Shown here in pieces: positions 17,430 to 26,521 of a stretch of 64,000 bases of DNA. The notes below the pieces were generated by a model. The model saw only the letters and a list, made by a program, of their open reading frames with translations, did not search any database and was not told the DNA's origin. The number at the start of each line of letters is the position of its first letter. Position 1 is the stretch's first letter. The translations under genes and the position numbers were made by a program. Source of the stretch: UBA4582 sp038106185 (lineage in GTDB: Bacteria; Pseudomonadota; Gammaproteobacteria; Pseudomonadales; Azotimanducaceae); assembly GCA_038106185.1 (NCBI GenBank), contig JAYODE010000002.1, positions 124,001-188,000 of the forward strand. Direction: 5' to 3'.

Positions 17430-18058
17430 TGGCGCTTTTCCGCGACTGCGCGTAAACGTGGATCCGGGTCGACGGCAACCGGATGTTCAACTAACTCGAG
17501 CAGAGGCAGGTCGTTAGCAGAATCAGAATAAAAATGGCTGCCTGCCAGGTCAAACTCGGTGCCGGCTAACCAGTCTTGCAAGCGGGTCACTTTACCGCTG
17601 CCAAAGCTGGGAACGCCTATTATTTCGCCAGTGTAGCGGTCACCAATGCGCTCAGGAATGGGAGCGATCAGCTCATCAATACCCAGCAGCGCCACGACTG
17701 GCTCGGTGATGAATTCCAGTGTCGCTGTGATCACCAATAGCTTGTCGCCCAGACTTCGATGATGCTCAACCAAGGCGTTGGCTCGAGGGAGCATGAGGGG
17801 CTTTATGAAGTCCTGAACAAACTCCTCGCGCAGGGCAAAGAGCTGGTCAAAGTCGTGCTCGGTAAGAGCCTGGCAGGCAAACCGCAGGTAGGCATGAACA
17901 TCCAGCTCGCCACGTTTGTATTGTTGGTAAAAGGCATCATTTTTGAGGCGATGGGAATCAGCGTCAACCAGTCCTTTGCTGATCAAAAACTCCCCCCAGG
18001 CGTGATCGCTGTCACCGCCAATCAGGGTTTCATCCAGGTCAAATATCGCCAACGCCAA
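17402..18058 (-). CDS. HAD-superfamily phosphatase (SerB-like, IB type)
   Basis: 218 residues. Motif I is FDLDETLIGGDSD (nucleophile Asp7, acid Asp9), motif II is in LLVITATLEF, motif III includes GSGKVTRL, and motif IV is FYSDSANDLPLL. The helical cap after motif I (DHAWGEFLISKGLVD) places it in the IB subgroup. Relatives in Pseudomonas sit at the same place beside rppH-ptsP and have been proposed to act as histidinol-phosphate phosphatases; sequence alone does not fix the substrate. The TTG start at 18058 is supported by AGGAG 8 nt upstream. Confidence 0.85.
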   Translation of the reverse strand: MALAIFDLDETLIGGDSDHAWGEFLISKGLVDADSHRLKNDAFYQQYKRGELDVHAYLRFACQALTEHDFDQLFALREEFVQDFIKPLMLPRANALVEHHRSLGDKLLVITATLEFITEPVVALLGIDELIAPIPERIGDRYTGEIIGVPSFGSGKVTRLQDWLAGTEFDLAGSHFYSDSANDLPLLELVEHPVAVDPDPRLRAVAEKRQWPIISLRD

Positions 18059-18201
18059 AATCGTGTCTCCTCACTCAATCGCTGGCTCGAAGTTTAGCCT
18101 GAAACCTGTGATCGCGGCAGAGTAATTCCGCATGTGATTGCCCAATGGGCGAGATTCAGACACAATAATTCCCCCTTGACGTTTAAATCGGGTTTACCCA
18201 A

Positions 18202-18684
18202 TTGATAGATGCAGATGGTTACCGACCCAATGTTGGTATAATTGTTGCCAATAGCAGCGGCCAGGTGCTCTGGGCAAGACGAGTGGGTCAGCAGGCCTGG
18301 CAGTTTCCGCAGGGCGGAATTCAGGTTCGTGAGTCTCCTGAAGAGGCGTTGTTTCGTGAACTCAAGGAAGAAATCGGTCTGGCGCCCGACCAGGTGGAGA
18401 TTCTCGGCTGTACTCGTGGTTGGCTTAGGTACAAGCTGCCGAAGCGGTTATTGCGGCAGAAGTCCAGCCATTTTATCGGGCAGAAGCAGAAGTGGTTTTT
18501 ATTGAGAATGCTGGCTGAAGATCAGTCTGTGTCATTCGAGCACTCAGAAACCCCAGAATTCGATTTTTGGCAATGGGTCAGCTATTGGTATCCATTAGGC
18601 CAGGTGGTGCAATTTAAAAAGGATGTTTATCGCCGAGCCATGAAGGAGCTGGTGCCGCACCTGTCTCGAGACGCAACGGGATAA
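18202..18684 (+). CDS. rppH: RNA pyrophosphohydrolase
   Basis: Nudix hydrolase that removes pyrophosphate from the 5' end of mRNA and so triggers RNase E decay. 160 residues. The Nudix box GGIQVRESPEEALFRELKEE begins at residue 38 with all catalytic glutamates. The N-terminus MIDADGYRPNVGIIV matches E. coli RppH (MIDDDGYRPNVGIV), which supports the rare TTG start at 18202. It is followed by ptsP, the conserved rppH-ptsP order. Confidence 0.96.
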   Translation: MIDADGYRPNVGIIVANSSGQVLWARRVGQQAWQFPQGGIQVRESPEEALFRELKEEIGLAPDQVEILGCTRGWLRYKLPKRLLRQKSSHFIGQKQKWFLLRMLAEDQSVSFEHSETPEFDFWQWVSYWYPLGQVVQFKKDVYRRAMKELVPHLSRDATG

Positions 18685-18751
18685 ACTTGGTCAGCTAATA
18701 GGTTCGTCCTAATTTTGTCTTAAGTTCTCACTAGCCACTTTTGGATAGGCA

Positions 18752-21040
18752 ATGCTTGAAATTCTCCGCAGGGTGATACAGGAAGTTAACAGAGCGCGTG
18801 ATCTGAGCACTGCGCTGGACATTCTTGTTGAGCGCATTCAGGAAGCCATGGGCACACAGGTCTGCAGTGTCTATCTGCTGAATGATGAGCGAGACAAGTA
18901 TGTATTTATGGCGACTCGAGGACTGAACCAGAACGCCGTGGGTAAAGTGACCCTGGACGTTGGCGAAGGTCTTGTCGGTTATGTCGGCGAGCGAGCGGAG
19001 CCAGTCAATCTTGAAAATGCACCGGAACATCGGCGCTATCATTATGTTGAAGAGGTCGGTGAAGAACCCTTCAATGCGTTTCTTGGGGTCCCGATCATCC
19101 ACCACCGGCGGGTCCTTGGTGTGCTGGTGGTGCAGCAGCGACTGGCACGGCGCTATGACGAAAGTGAAGAGGCATTTCTCATTACGCTGTCGGCCCAGCT
19201 GGCAGGAGTTATAGCTCACGCACGCGCAACGGGTTCTCTGGGGCTGAAGGGCTCGGTTCAGGAAGTGCCGGCAAGCCGTTTTCAAGGCAAGGCGGGAGCA
19301 CCGGGCGTCGCTATAGGGACAGCGGTCGTCATCTATCCAGAAGCAGAGCTGCATACGGTACCGGATCGGCTCAATCTAGATGTGACAGATGAGATAGCAC
19401 TCTTCAGACACGCCATCCAGGAGACTCGAGATGAAATTCGGTCCATGAGCGAAAAGCTTTCAGATCGACTTCGACCAGAGGACCTGGGGCTTTTCGAGGC
19501 CTATCTGCATATGCTGGATGACACGGCCATCACTGGTGAGGTGATCGGTTTGATTGAGGCAGGGCAATGGGCCCAAGGCGCGCTGCGAACCATCATAGAG
19601 TCTCATGTGGCCACCTTTCAGGCCATGGAAGACGCCTATTTACGTGAACGTGGAAGCGACGTGCTGGATCTCGGGCGACGAGTGCTGACGAAATTACAAC
19701 GCAGTGAAGACAGACAGTACCTGTACCCGCCCGACACCATTCTTGTGGGCGAGGAATTAACCCCCGCTATGTTTGCCGATGTACCCCGTGAACGACTGAT
19801 CGGCTTGGTCTCGGCAAAGGGCTCAGGAAGTTCTCACGTCGCCATCCTAGCCAAGGCGATGGGCATACCGACGGTCATGGGTGTCGAGGACCTACCCATT
19901 CATCTGCTTGAAGACAAGCCGCTCATTGTCGATGGTTTCGAGGGTTGTGTGATCACCCACCCCAGTGTCGAACAACTGACTTTCTACAGCGAGTTGAAGC
20001 TCGATGAGGCTGCCCTGACGGAGGGCCTGGAGGAGTTAAAAGATAAACCCTGCATCAGTCTTGATGGACATAGAGTCCGTCTTTGGGTCAATACAGGCCT
20101 TATGTCGGATGCCTCTCGATCACTGGACAGAGGCGCGGAAGGGGTTGGCCTGTATCGAACCGAGGTGCATTTCATGATGAATGATCGGTTCCCGACGGAA
20201 GAAGAGCAAAAAGTTATTTATCGAGAACATCTCATGGCGTTTGCGCCACGGAATGTGACGATGCGAACCCTGGATATTGGTGGAGACAAGGCCCTGAGTT
20301 ATTTTCCAATTCAGGAAGAAAACCCCTTCCTGGGCTGGCGGGGTATTCGGGTAACGCTTGACCACCCAGAGCTCTTTTTGTCGCAAGTCAGGGCGATGAT
20401 TCGAGCCAACGTCGGCGTCAATGCCTATCTTCGAATCATGCTGCCCATGGTCAGCAGCGTCAATGAAGTGGATGAGGCGAGACGACTCATCGATCAATGT
20501 TATGCCGAAATCATCGAAGATGGTGCTCAAGTCGCGATGCCGGCAGTCGGTGTGATGATCGAGGTGCCCGCGGCGGTTTATCAGGCGCGAGACATCATCA
20601 AAAGAGTAGATTTTCTGTCTGTTGGCAGCAACGATTTGATTCAGTATATGCTGGCGGTGGATCGAAACAACGCGCGGGTCGCCGAGCTCTATCAAGAGTT
20701 TCATCCGGCTGTGTTGCATGCCTTGAAACATATAGTCGATGCGGCGCATGCTGAAAACAAACCCCTGGGTATTTGTGGAGAAATGGCCGGAAACCCTGCA
20801 GCCGCTGTTCTACTGATGGCGATGGGGTACGACGTGCTATCGATGAATTCGAATAACCTGCTGCAGGTAAAATGGGCAATCAGAAGCTTCGAGTTGACGC
20901 ACGCCAAGCGAATGCTGAGCCAAGTATTGAATATGGATAACGCGCCCGAGATTAAGGCCTACGTTGATGCTCAGATGCGTGAAGCGGGTCTGGGCAGACT
21001 CGTCAGGACCCGACCGCTGCTGGAGGGTTCGGCAAAATGA
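18752..21040 (+). CDS. ptsP: Nitrogen PTS enzyme I (PtsP, EI-Ntr)
   Basis: Autophosphorylates from phosphoenolpyruvate and passes phosphate to NPr and EIIA-Ntr in the regulatory nitrogen PTS. 762 residues. An N-terminal GAF domain (about 15-160, glutamine-sensing in the family) is followed by the PEP-utiliser N domain, the phospho-histidine loop GSGSSHVAILAKAMG (His362) and the C-terminal PEP-binding barrel with RTEVHFMM, GICGEMAGNP and LSVGSNDL. Its 3' end overlaps the convergent NRDE gene by 38 nt. Confidence 0.97.
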   Translation: MLEILRRVIQEVNRARDLSTALDILVERIQEAMGTQVCSVYLLNDERDKYVFMATRGLNQNAVGKVTLDVGEGLVGYVGERAEPVNLENAPEHRRYHYVEEVGEEPFNAFLGVPIIHHRRVLGVLVVQQRLARRYDESEEAFLITLSAQLAGVIAHARATGSLGLKGSVQEVPASRFQGKAGAPGVAIGTAVVIYPEAELHTVPDRLNLDVTDEIALFRHAIQETRDEIRSMSEKLSDRLRPEDLGLFEAYLHMLDDTAITGEVIGLIEAGQWAQGALRTIIESHVATFQAMEDAYLRERGSDVLDLGRRVLTKLQRSEDRQYLYPPDTILVGEELTPAMFADVPRERLIGLVSAKGSGSSHVAILAKAMGIPTVMGVEDLPIHLLEDKPLIVDGFEGCVITHPSVEQLTFYSELKLDEAALTEGLEELKDKPCISLDGHRVRLWVNTGLMSDASRSLDRGAEGVGLYRTEVHFMMNDRFPTEEEQKVIYREHLMAFAPRNVTMRTLDIGGDKALSYFPIQEENPFLGWRGIRVTLDHPELFLSQVRAMIRANVGVNAYLRIMLPMVSSVNEVDEARRLIDQCYAEIIEDGAQVAMPAVGVMIEVPAAVYQARDIIKRVDFLSVGSNDLIQYMLAVDRNNARVAELYQEFHPAVLHALKHIVDAAHAENKPLGICGEMAGNPAAAVLLMAMGYDVLSMNSNNLLQVKWAIRSFELTHAKRMLSQVLNMDNAPEIKAYVDAQMREAGLGRLVRTRPLLEGSAK

Positions 21041-21749
21041 CGGGGAATGTGAACTGGCGACGTCCTGCCTTTTGACCAAGTGGCAGGAAGGCACGCTCTT
21101 CAAATTCAATGTTCGACGAGTTGCTGATTTTGACCACCGTTGAGGCGCTGGTGCCATAGGCGTCTGACTGAATAAAACCAGCGGAAAAGGGCTCTTGATT
21201 GCCTTCATCTGCCAACAACTCAAACAGCGACTCAGTGTCAAAACCCTGCTCACCGATGATGCGAAGTTGCTTGCGCCCCTGGCTGACCTTCGGCCAGTTG
21301 CAATCGAGGAGCTGGTTACTCAGCCCATAGAAACCTGGCTCAAGTCTTCTCCCATGAGGTTGCCGATTACTGTAGTAGTAGATGTCTCGACCATCATCGA
21401 TCAATAGATTAAACCCCCTGAATTCAGCACTGATGGGCGCTATACGAGCGAGATAGCTGGCGCAGGACTCGTTCGAACGCAGAAAGTCAGCGGTCAGGGC
21501 GCCGCGACTACGGGGTGGCAAGGGGTCCGATGGTGTTTCACGAAAGTTAGTGACCGCGGCAAACCGACCGCTGCTTGTCACACCGAGCCAGGTGCCGCCG
21601 GCCTGAAGGTCTCGTCCGCCCAGAACCTGAGGTGCATCATCCCAGAACGCCGGACGTTCAGTGGGTCGAGCATAAAATTCATCACGATTAGCAGCCACGA
21701 CCAGTCTGTGTCGAGCATCGGGTGAAATTGAAAATAAAATCAAACACAT
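21003..21749 (-). CDS. NRDE (TANGO2-like) family protein
   Basis: 248 residues from ATG 21749. This start puts cysteine at position 2 (MCLILFSISPD), as is usual for the family; an upstream in-frame start would bury it. The namesake motif AANRDEFYARP follows at about 18-28, then WLGVTSSGRFAAVTNFR. The eukaryotic homologue TANGO2 is tied to haem trafficking and lipid homeostasis; the bacterial role is not established. It overlaps the ptsP 3' end and is divergent from lgt. Confidence 0.88.
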   Translation of the reverse strand: MCLILFSISPDARHRLVVAANRDEFYARPTERPAFWDDAPQVLGGRDLQAGGTWLGVTSSGRFAAVTNFRETPSDPLPPRSRGALTADFLRSNESCASYLARIAPISAEFRGFNLLIDDGRDIYYYSNRQPHGRRLEPGFYGLSNQLLDCNWPKVSQGRKQLRIIGEQGFDTESLFELLADEGNQEPFSAGFIQSDAYGTSASTVVKISNSSNIEFEERAFLPLGQKAGRRQFTFPVILPNPPAAVGS

Positions 21750-21841
21750 CGCGTTTTTACGCCAGAATCGAAATTGCAAGTTTATCATCTCGTCGAGTTA
21801 CTGGATAATGCCGACTCGTCATTTGTCAAATAGTCGTTTTT

Positions 21842-22624
21842 ATGTGGCACTACCCTGAGATCGACCCTGTTTTGATCAGCATTGGTCCGGTGAGCATTCA
21901 CTGGTACGCCATGAGCTACCTGGTGGGTATCAGTCTGGTCTGGTGGTCCTTGGGTCATCGCGCGCGAGTGCAATCGCTACCCTGGAACGACGAGCAGATT
22001 TCCGACCTGATTTTTTATGGCGTGCTGGGTGTTATTCTCGGTGGACGAATGGGCTACATGTTCTTTTATGGCTGGCAAAGCCTGGTCGCGGATCCACTGA
22101 GTCTGTTTCGCGTTTGGGAAGGCGGCATGTCCTTTCATGGCGGACTGCTTGGCGTGTTGGTCGCCGTGTACCTCTATGGCCGGCAGCAGGGCCGTGGTTT
22201 TATTGCCGTCACCGATTACATTGCCCCCAGTGTCCCTATCGCCTTGGGCTGCGGCAGAATAGGTAACTTTATCAACGGCGAGTTGCCGGGGCGAGTGACG
22301 GAAGCACCCTGGGCGGCCATTTATCCAGGTGAGGTCATCGGTCGACATCCCTCGAGCCTCTACCAGGCAGTCTCTGAAGGCCTGGTGCTATTTGCAGTCT
22401 TATGGCTCTTCAGCCGTCGACCCCGTCCGCCTTTTGCTGTCTCTGGCATGTTCCTGATTGCCTATGGTGGATTACGATTTTTGACGGAGTTTTTTCGAGA
22501 ACCGGATCGACACTTGATGTTTATTGCGTTTGATTGGATGACAATGGGGCAGCTACTGTCGATGCCGATGGTCCTGCTGGGCGTGGGGTTTCTGTTTTAC
22601 AGCTATCAACGAGAGACGGTCTGA
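21842..22624 (+). CDS. lgt: Prolipoprotein diacylglyceryl transferase
   Basis: Inner-membrane enzyme adding diacylglycerol to the lipobox cysteine of prolipoproteins, the first step of lipoprotein maturation. 260 residues with about seven hydrophobic segments. Signatures are ILGGRMGYMFFYGW, the essential His in MSFHGGLLG, and GCGRIGNFINGELPGR. The imelysin-like protein in this window is one likely client. In Pseudomonas thyA follows lgt; here fabV follows after 7 nt. Confidence 0.97.
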   Translation: MWHYPEIDPVLISIGPVSIHWYAMSYLVGISLVWWSLGHRARVQSLPWNDEQISDLIFYGVLGVILGGRMGYMFFYGWQSLVADPLSLFRVWEGGMSFHGGLLGVLVAVYLYGRQQGRGFIAVTDYIAPSVPIALGCGRIGNFINGELPGRVTEAPWAAIYPGEVIGRHPSSLYQAVSEGLVLFAVLWLFSRRPRPPFAVSGMFLIAYGGLRFLTEFFREPDRHLMFIAFDWMTMGQLLSMPMVLLGVGFLFYSYQRETV

Positions 22625-22631
22625 AATTATT

Positions 22632-23837
22632 ATGATTCTAAAACCGCGAATTAAAGGCTTTTTATGCACCACGGCACATCCAATCGGTTGTGCCATGGAT
22701 GTCAAAAATCAAATCGATCACGTGAAACAGGCTGGGGCTATTCCGAATGGCCCGAAAAGGGTCCTGGTGATAGGGGCATCGGGTGGATATGGGCTGGCTT
22801 CCAGAATTACCGCGGCCTTTGGCTGTGGTGCGGCGACCATTGGCGTGTTCTTTGAGCGACCTGCAGTCAATAATCGTACTGCCTCTCCCGGCTGGTACAA
22901 GTCTGCCGCCTTTACCCACGCAGCCCGAGAAGCTGGACTCTATGCGGCTAACCTCAATGGCGATGCTTTTTCAGCCGCGCTCAAGCAGGCCACGATTGAC
23001 CTGATCAAGCGTGATTTGGGCCAGGTTGATATGGTCATCTATTCCCTTGCAGCCCCTGCCCGCCAGCTTCCTGATGGCAGCCTGGTGCGCAGTACCTTGA
23101 AGCCCATAGGCGAGCCGTTTGAGGGGTCGACCATTGACTTGAACTCGGGTGAGTTGCGGACCGTCAGCCTCGAACCTGCCTCTCAGCAGGAGGTTAATGA
23201 CACGATTAAAGTCATGGGGGGTGAGGACTGGGAGCTATGGATGGCGGCGTTGCTGAAAGCGAACGTTCTGGCAAAGGGTTGTATCACCACAAACTATACC
23301 TACCTCGGCAGTGAGGTGACCTGGCCAATTTATTATCATGGGACGATCGGTAAAGCCAAAGAGGACCTAGACCGCGCAGCACGCGCCCTGGTGGAGCCCA
23401 TGGCGAAAATCAATGGGCATGCCTATGTTGCTGTGATGAAGGGACTTATGACGCAAGCTGCGTCAGCTATCCCGGGTATGTCGATCTATCTGTCACTGCT
23501 CTTCAAGGCAATGAAGGCCAAAGGGACCCATGAAGGATGCATAGAGCAGACCACCCGCTTGTTTAAAAATCTATTTGTGGATGCGGCACTGCAGAAGGAT
23601 GAGTCAGGTCGTCTTCGGCTGGATGACTGGGAGCTCAGCGAAGATATACAGACTTTTGTCAAGGCCAACTGGTCTAAAGTGTCGGCGGATAACTTGATGG
23701 ATATCAGCGATTTTGCTGGTTATCGACAGGCCTTTCTGCAAATGCATGGTTTTGACTTCGATGGTGTCGATTACGATGCCGAGGTGGATCCTGAAGTACC
23801 CATGCCACTCGAGTTTGGGGATTCAGCTGGCGCTTAA
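22632..23837 (+). CDS. fabV: Enoyl-ACP reductase FabV
   Basis: NADH-dependent reductase for the last step of each fatty-acid elongation cycle. 401 residues, longer than FabI as expected. RVLVIGASGGYGLASRI at 43-59 is the Rossmann motif. The catalytic pair fits the FabV spacing Tyr-x8-Lys (Tyr234, Lys243) in IYYHGTIGKAK. The N-terminal IKGFLCTTAHPIGC is also diagnostic. FabV enzymes are characteristically insensitive to triclosan. It begins 7 nt after lgt and is probably in its operon. A degenerate tandem array follows the stop. Confidence 0.96.
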   Translation: MILKPRIKGFLCTTAHPIGCAMDVKNQIDHVKQAGAIPNGPKRVLVIGASGGYGLASRITAAFGCGAATIGVFFERPAVNNRTASPGWYKSAAFTHAAREAGLYAANLNGDAFSAALKQATIDLIKRDLGQVDMVIYSLAAPARQLPDGSLVRSTLKPIGEPFEGSTIDLNSGELRTVSLEPASQQEVNDTIKVMGGEDWELWMAALLKANVLAKGCITTNYTYLGSEVTWPIYYHGTIGKAKEDLDRAARALVEPMAKINGHAYVAVMKGLMTQAASAIPGMSIYLSLLFKAMKAKGTHEGCIEQTTRLFKNLFVDAALQKDESGRLRLDDWELSEDIQTFVKANWSKVSADNLMDISDFAGYRQAFLQMHGFDFDGVDYDAEVDPEVPMPLEFGDSAGA

Positions 23838-23842
23838 GTTCA

Positions 23843-24035
23843 AGAGTCTCAACCAAAGAGTCTAGTCCCAGAAGACTAGGCCAAAGAGTCTAGGCTAAAA
23901 AGTCNNNNNNNNNNNNNNNNNNNNNNNNNNNNNNNNNNNNNNNNNNNNNNNNNNNNNNNNNNNNNNNNNNNNNNNNNNNNNNNNNNNNNNNNNNNNNNNN
24001 NNNNAGTCTAGGCTAAAAAGTCCAGGCCCAGAAAA
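23843..24035. repeat. Degenerate 13-15 bp tandem array around gap 2
   Basis: Starting 6 nt after fabV, a unit near AGAGTCTAGGCTAAA repeats with small indels: copies at 23843-23856, 23857-23871, 23872-23884 and 23885-23899. The array enters the N-run and resumes at 24005 with the same word (AGTCTAGGCTAAA), then AAGTCCAGGCCCAG. Both flanks carry the same unit, so the gap lies inside the array. Confidence 0.85.
23905..24004. other. Assembly gap (100 N)
   Basis: Exactly 100 N placed inside a tandem array whose unit is seen on both sides. True length unknown. Confidence 0.95.
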
Positions 24036-24101
24036 ATAGGCCCTATCGCACAGAATGCGACGGCAAGAGCGGGCAGCGTTGCGGGTCCTGATGCCTTAGT
24101 C

Positions 24102-25394
24102 ATGGGGTCCAGGGTGCGGGATTATGCACGCATGCGCCAGTCGAGTCTCTCAACCCATTACCTGATCAAAGCAATTCATTTGCCTCGGGTAGTCGCCTAT
24201 CTGCTTGCCGCCCTGGTGACGGCAAGCGACCATTTTCAAGCTGAAACCCTTGAGTGGGAATTTGCAGGCTTTCTGCTGGTCCTGCTGCTCTATCCCCACT
24301 TGGCCAAGGAGGTCACTCGTCGATTTGCCAATTCGGCGTCGGGGGCGCAGGGCTCGCTTCGAGTTGATGCGGTGCTGGTAGGTTTGCTGGTGATTGCCAA
24401 CGAGTTTCATTTTCTGGCGTCAGTGAGTTTTGTAACGGCGCTGATAATCAGTAGCCTGTTCATTGGTGCTTTCACTGGCATGCTGGTGAATCTATTGCTG
24501 CTGCTTATCACCGCGTTTGCTGGCTATTGGTGGTTGGGCCTCTCGGGCTTTGGCTTTAGTGCCATGAGTGACTCAAGCGACAGCCTTGTCAGAACCTGGT
24601 TGAGTGGCGTTTTTATCATCACCTACAGTGCGATCGCGACCACGCTAGGTTATCAAGTGAGTCGCCACCTGGGCCAAGGTCGGAAACAGCTGGCGACCTA
24701 TCAAATCAGCATTGAGAGCCTCGCCAAACGTCTGCAACCCTATGTTTCGCCCCAAATTTACCAAAGTATTGCCGCAAATCACTTTGAGGTCACTCGACGT
24801 CGATGTCTGAGTGTTTGCTTCGCCGATATCGAGGGTTTTACCGCGTTAATGGATAGCCTGCCAGAAGAGCTGGTGACCCGAATTCTCAATGACTACCTGA
24901 CCTGCATGGCGGGCGTCGCCCTGGATTTTGGCGGGACCATCGATAAATTTATGGGTGACGGGATTATGATATTTTTTGGCGATCCCCTATCAAGCGGGCG
25001 TCAAAAGGATGCTTTAGCCTGTGTTGAGATGGCGCTGGCGATGCGCGCCAAGCTGACAGACTTGCGCAGCCGCTGGCAGCAAGAAGGCGTCTTTAGCGAT
25101 ATCCATATCCGTATCGGTATCCATACTGGCGAATGCGCGGTGGGCAACTTTGGTTCTGCTCAGCGACTGGATTACACAGCGATCGGCAGCACGGTCAACA
25201 TTGCCAGTCGGCTGGAGGGCAAGGCTGATCGAGATGGTATCTTGATCTCTGCCGAGACTTTTGCGCTGGTGGCGGCTCAGCTGCATTGTCTGGCTCGCGG
25301 TAGGATCAGATTGCGAGGCATTCAACGGGACATAGATGCTTATCAGGTCATAGGTCGGTTACCGGAGGTTGCGTCCCCGCCCTGTGTAGAATGA
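24102..25394 (+). CDS. Membrane class III adenylate cyclase (CyaB-like)
   Basis: 430 residues. The N-terminal 190 residues hold several hydrophobic helices and a YPHLAKEVTRRFA segment resembling the MASE2 sensor domain of Pseudomonas CyaB. The cyclase domain begins near 230: metal aspartates Asp242 (FADIEGFT) and Asp286 (DKFMGDG), adenine-selecting Lys282 and Asp358 (DYTAIG), and transition-state Asn366 and Arg370 (VNIASR). All catalytic residues are present, so it should make cAMP. The start may instead be ATG 24132. Its promoter would lie within or near the repeat/gap region. Confidence 0.88.
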   Translation: MGSRVRDYARMRQSSLSTHYLIKAIHLPRVVAYLLAALVTASDHFQAETLEWEFAGFLLVLLLYPHLAKEVTRRFANSASGAQGSLRVDAVLVGLLVIANEFHFLASVSFVTALIISSLFIGAFTGMLVNLLLLLITAFAGYWWLGLSGFGFSAMSDSSDSLVRTWLSGVFIITYSAIATTLGYQVSRHLGQGRKQLATYQISIESLAKRLQPYVSPQIYQSIAANHFEVTRRRCLSVCFADIEGFTALMDSLPEELVTRILNDYLTCMAGVALDFGGTIDKFMGDGIMIFFGDPLSSGRQKDALACVEMALAMRAKLTDLRSRWQQEGVFSDIHIRIGIHTGECAVGNFGSAQRLDYTAIGSTVNIASRLEGKADRDGILISAETFALVAAQLHCLARGRIRLRGIQRDIDAYQVIGRLPEVASPPCVE

Positions 25395-25439
25395 CACTGG
25401 AAACAGTAACCAGCTGACCCATAGTTCCAAACCTTGCTG

Positions 25440-25445
25440 TATACT
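25440..25445 (+). promoter_or_regulatory. Possible -10 element for hemE
   Basis: TATACT 32 nt before the hemE ATG. I found no good -35 at 16-18 nt, so this is a weak prediction. Confidence 0.3.
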
Positions 25446-25477
25446 CTCCCTTTTTGGAACAACTCCGTGGAATTTCC

Positions 25478-26521
25478 ATGACTGATGCACTTTATAACTC
25501 CACCTTTCTCAAGGCTTGTCGCGGCGAAAAGACCGACTACACACCGATTTGGCTGAATCGTCAGGCCGGTCGTTATATGCCGGAATACCACCAGGTTAAA
25601 GGCAAGACACCGAGCCTGGATTTTTTCAAGACCCCAAGTTTGGCGGCTAAGGTAACCTGTGACGCGCAGCGAATTCTTGGTGTCGATGCTGCTATCATGT
25701 TTGCTGATCTGTTACCTATTCTCGAGCCGATGGGCCTGATTTTGGATTACCTGCCAGGCGTGGGTCCAAAGTTTGAAAATCCTGTCCGTAGTCATGCTGA
25801 TATAGATGCTCTGCGCATTGACCCCTCGCAAGACACCATGCCTTATATCGCCGAGGTCATTGCCTTGATTCGCGCCGAGCTGCCCGGGAATATCCCGCTT
25901 ATCGGTTTTGGTGGCGCGCCATTTACGCTGGCGTCCTATGCGATTGAGGGCAAAGGCTCACGCAATTACATCCACGTAAAGCAAATGATGTATGGCGATA
26001 CCGGTGCCTGGCATAGCCTCATGACCAAGATTACCGATGCCGTCATAGACTATATGAACTATCAAATTGATAGCGGTGTACAAGCAGTTCAGCTGTTTGA
26101 CAGCTGGGTTGGCTGCCTGTCTCCGACTGACTATCTGGAGTACGTTTATAGTCATACCGAACGGCTGATGACGGCCATCTCCGGCAAGGTGCCGGTTATC
26201 CATTTCGGTACTGGTAATCCCGCACTCGCCCCCCTGATGGCGAAAGCCGGCGGGGATGTGCTGGCGCTTGACTGGCGGACGCCGCTGCGGGAAACCTGGG
26301 ATAAAACCGGCGTCAAGTCCGTGCAGGGTAATATGGACCCGATCATACTTTGCGCTGATCGCGCATCGGTAGAACGCAAGGCGGGCGAGGTATTGGCCGA
26401 GGTCAATGGAAGGCCCGGCCACATCTTCAATTTGGGCCACGGCATCATTCCTGAGACCCCCGTCGATAACGTCAAGGCGCTGGTGGATTATGTCCACCAG
26501 TACCCCCATCAGTCGAGCTGA
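25478..26521 (+). CDS. hemE: Uroporphyrinogen decarboxylase, atypical lineage
   Basis: Decarboxylates the four acetate groups of uroporphyrinogen III in haem synthesis. 347 residues from ATG 25478; an in-frame TTG at 25454 is less likely. The signature RQAGRYMPEY starts at 28, FADLLPILEPMG and IGFGGAPFTLASY carry further active-site residues, and FNLGHGI is near the C-terminus. The wording differs clearly from the usual gammaproteobacterial HemE (IWLNRQAGRY rather than VWMMRQAGRY; FADLLPI rather than FSDILT), suggesting a different lineage or transfer. Its last 13 nt overlap the end of ilvD. Confidence 0.92.
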   Translation: MTDALYNSTFLKACRGEKTDYTPIWLNRQAGRYMPEYHQVKGKTPSLDFFKTPSLAAKVTCDAQRILGVDAAIMFADLLPILEPMGLILDYLPGVGPKFENPVRSHADIDALRIDPSQDTMPYIAEVIALIRAELPGNIPLIGFGGAPFTLASYAIEGKGSRNYIHVKQMMYGDTGAWHSLMTKITDAVIDYMNYQIDSGVQAVQLFDSWVGCLSPTDYLEYVYSHTERLMTAISGKVPVIHFGTGNPALAPLMAKAGGDVLALDWRTPLRETWDKTGVKSVQGNMDPIILCADRASVERKAGEVLAEVNGRPGHIFNLGHGIIPETPVDNVKALVDYVHQYPHQSS

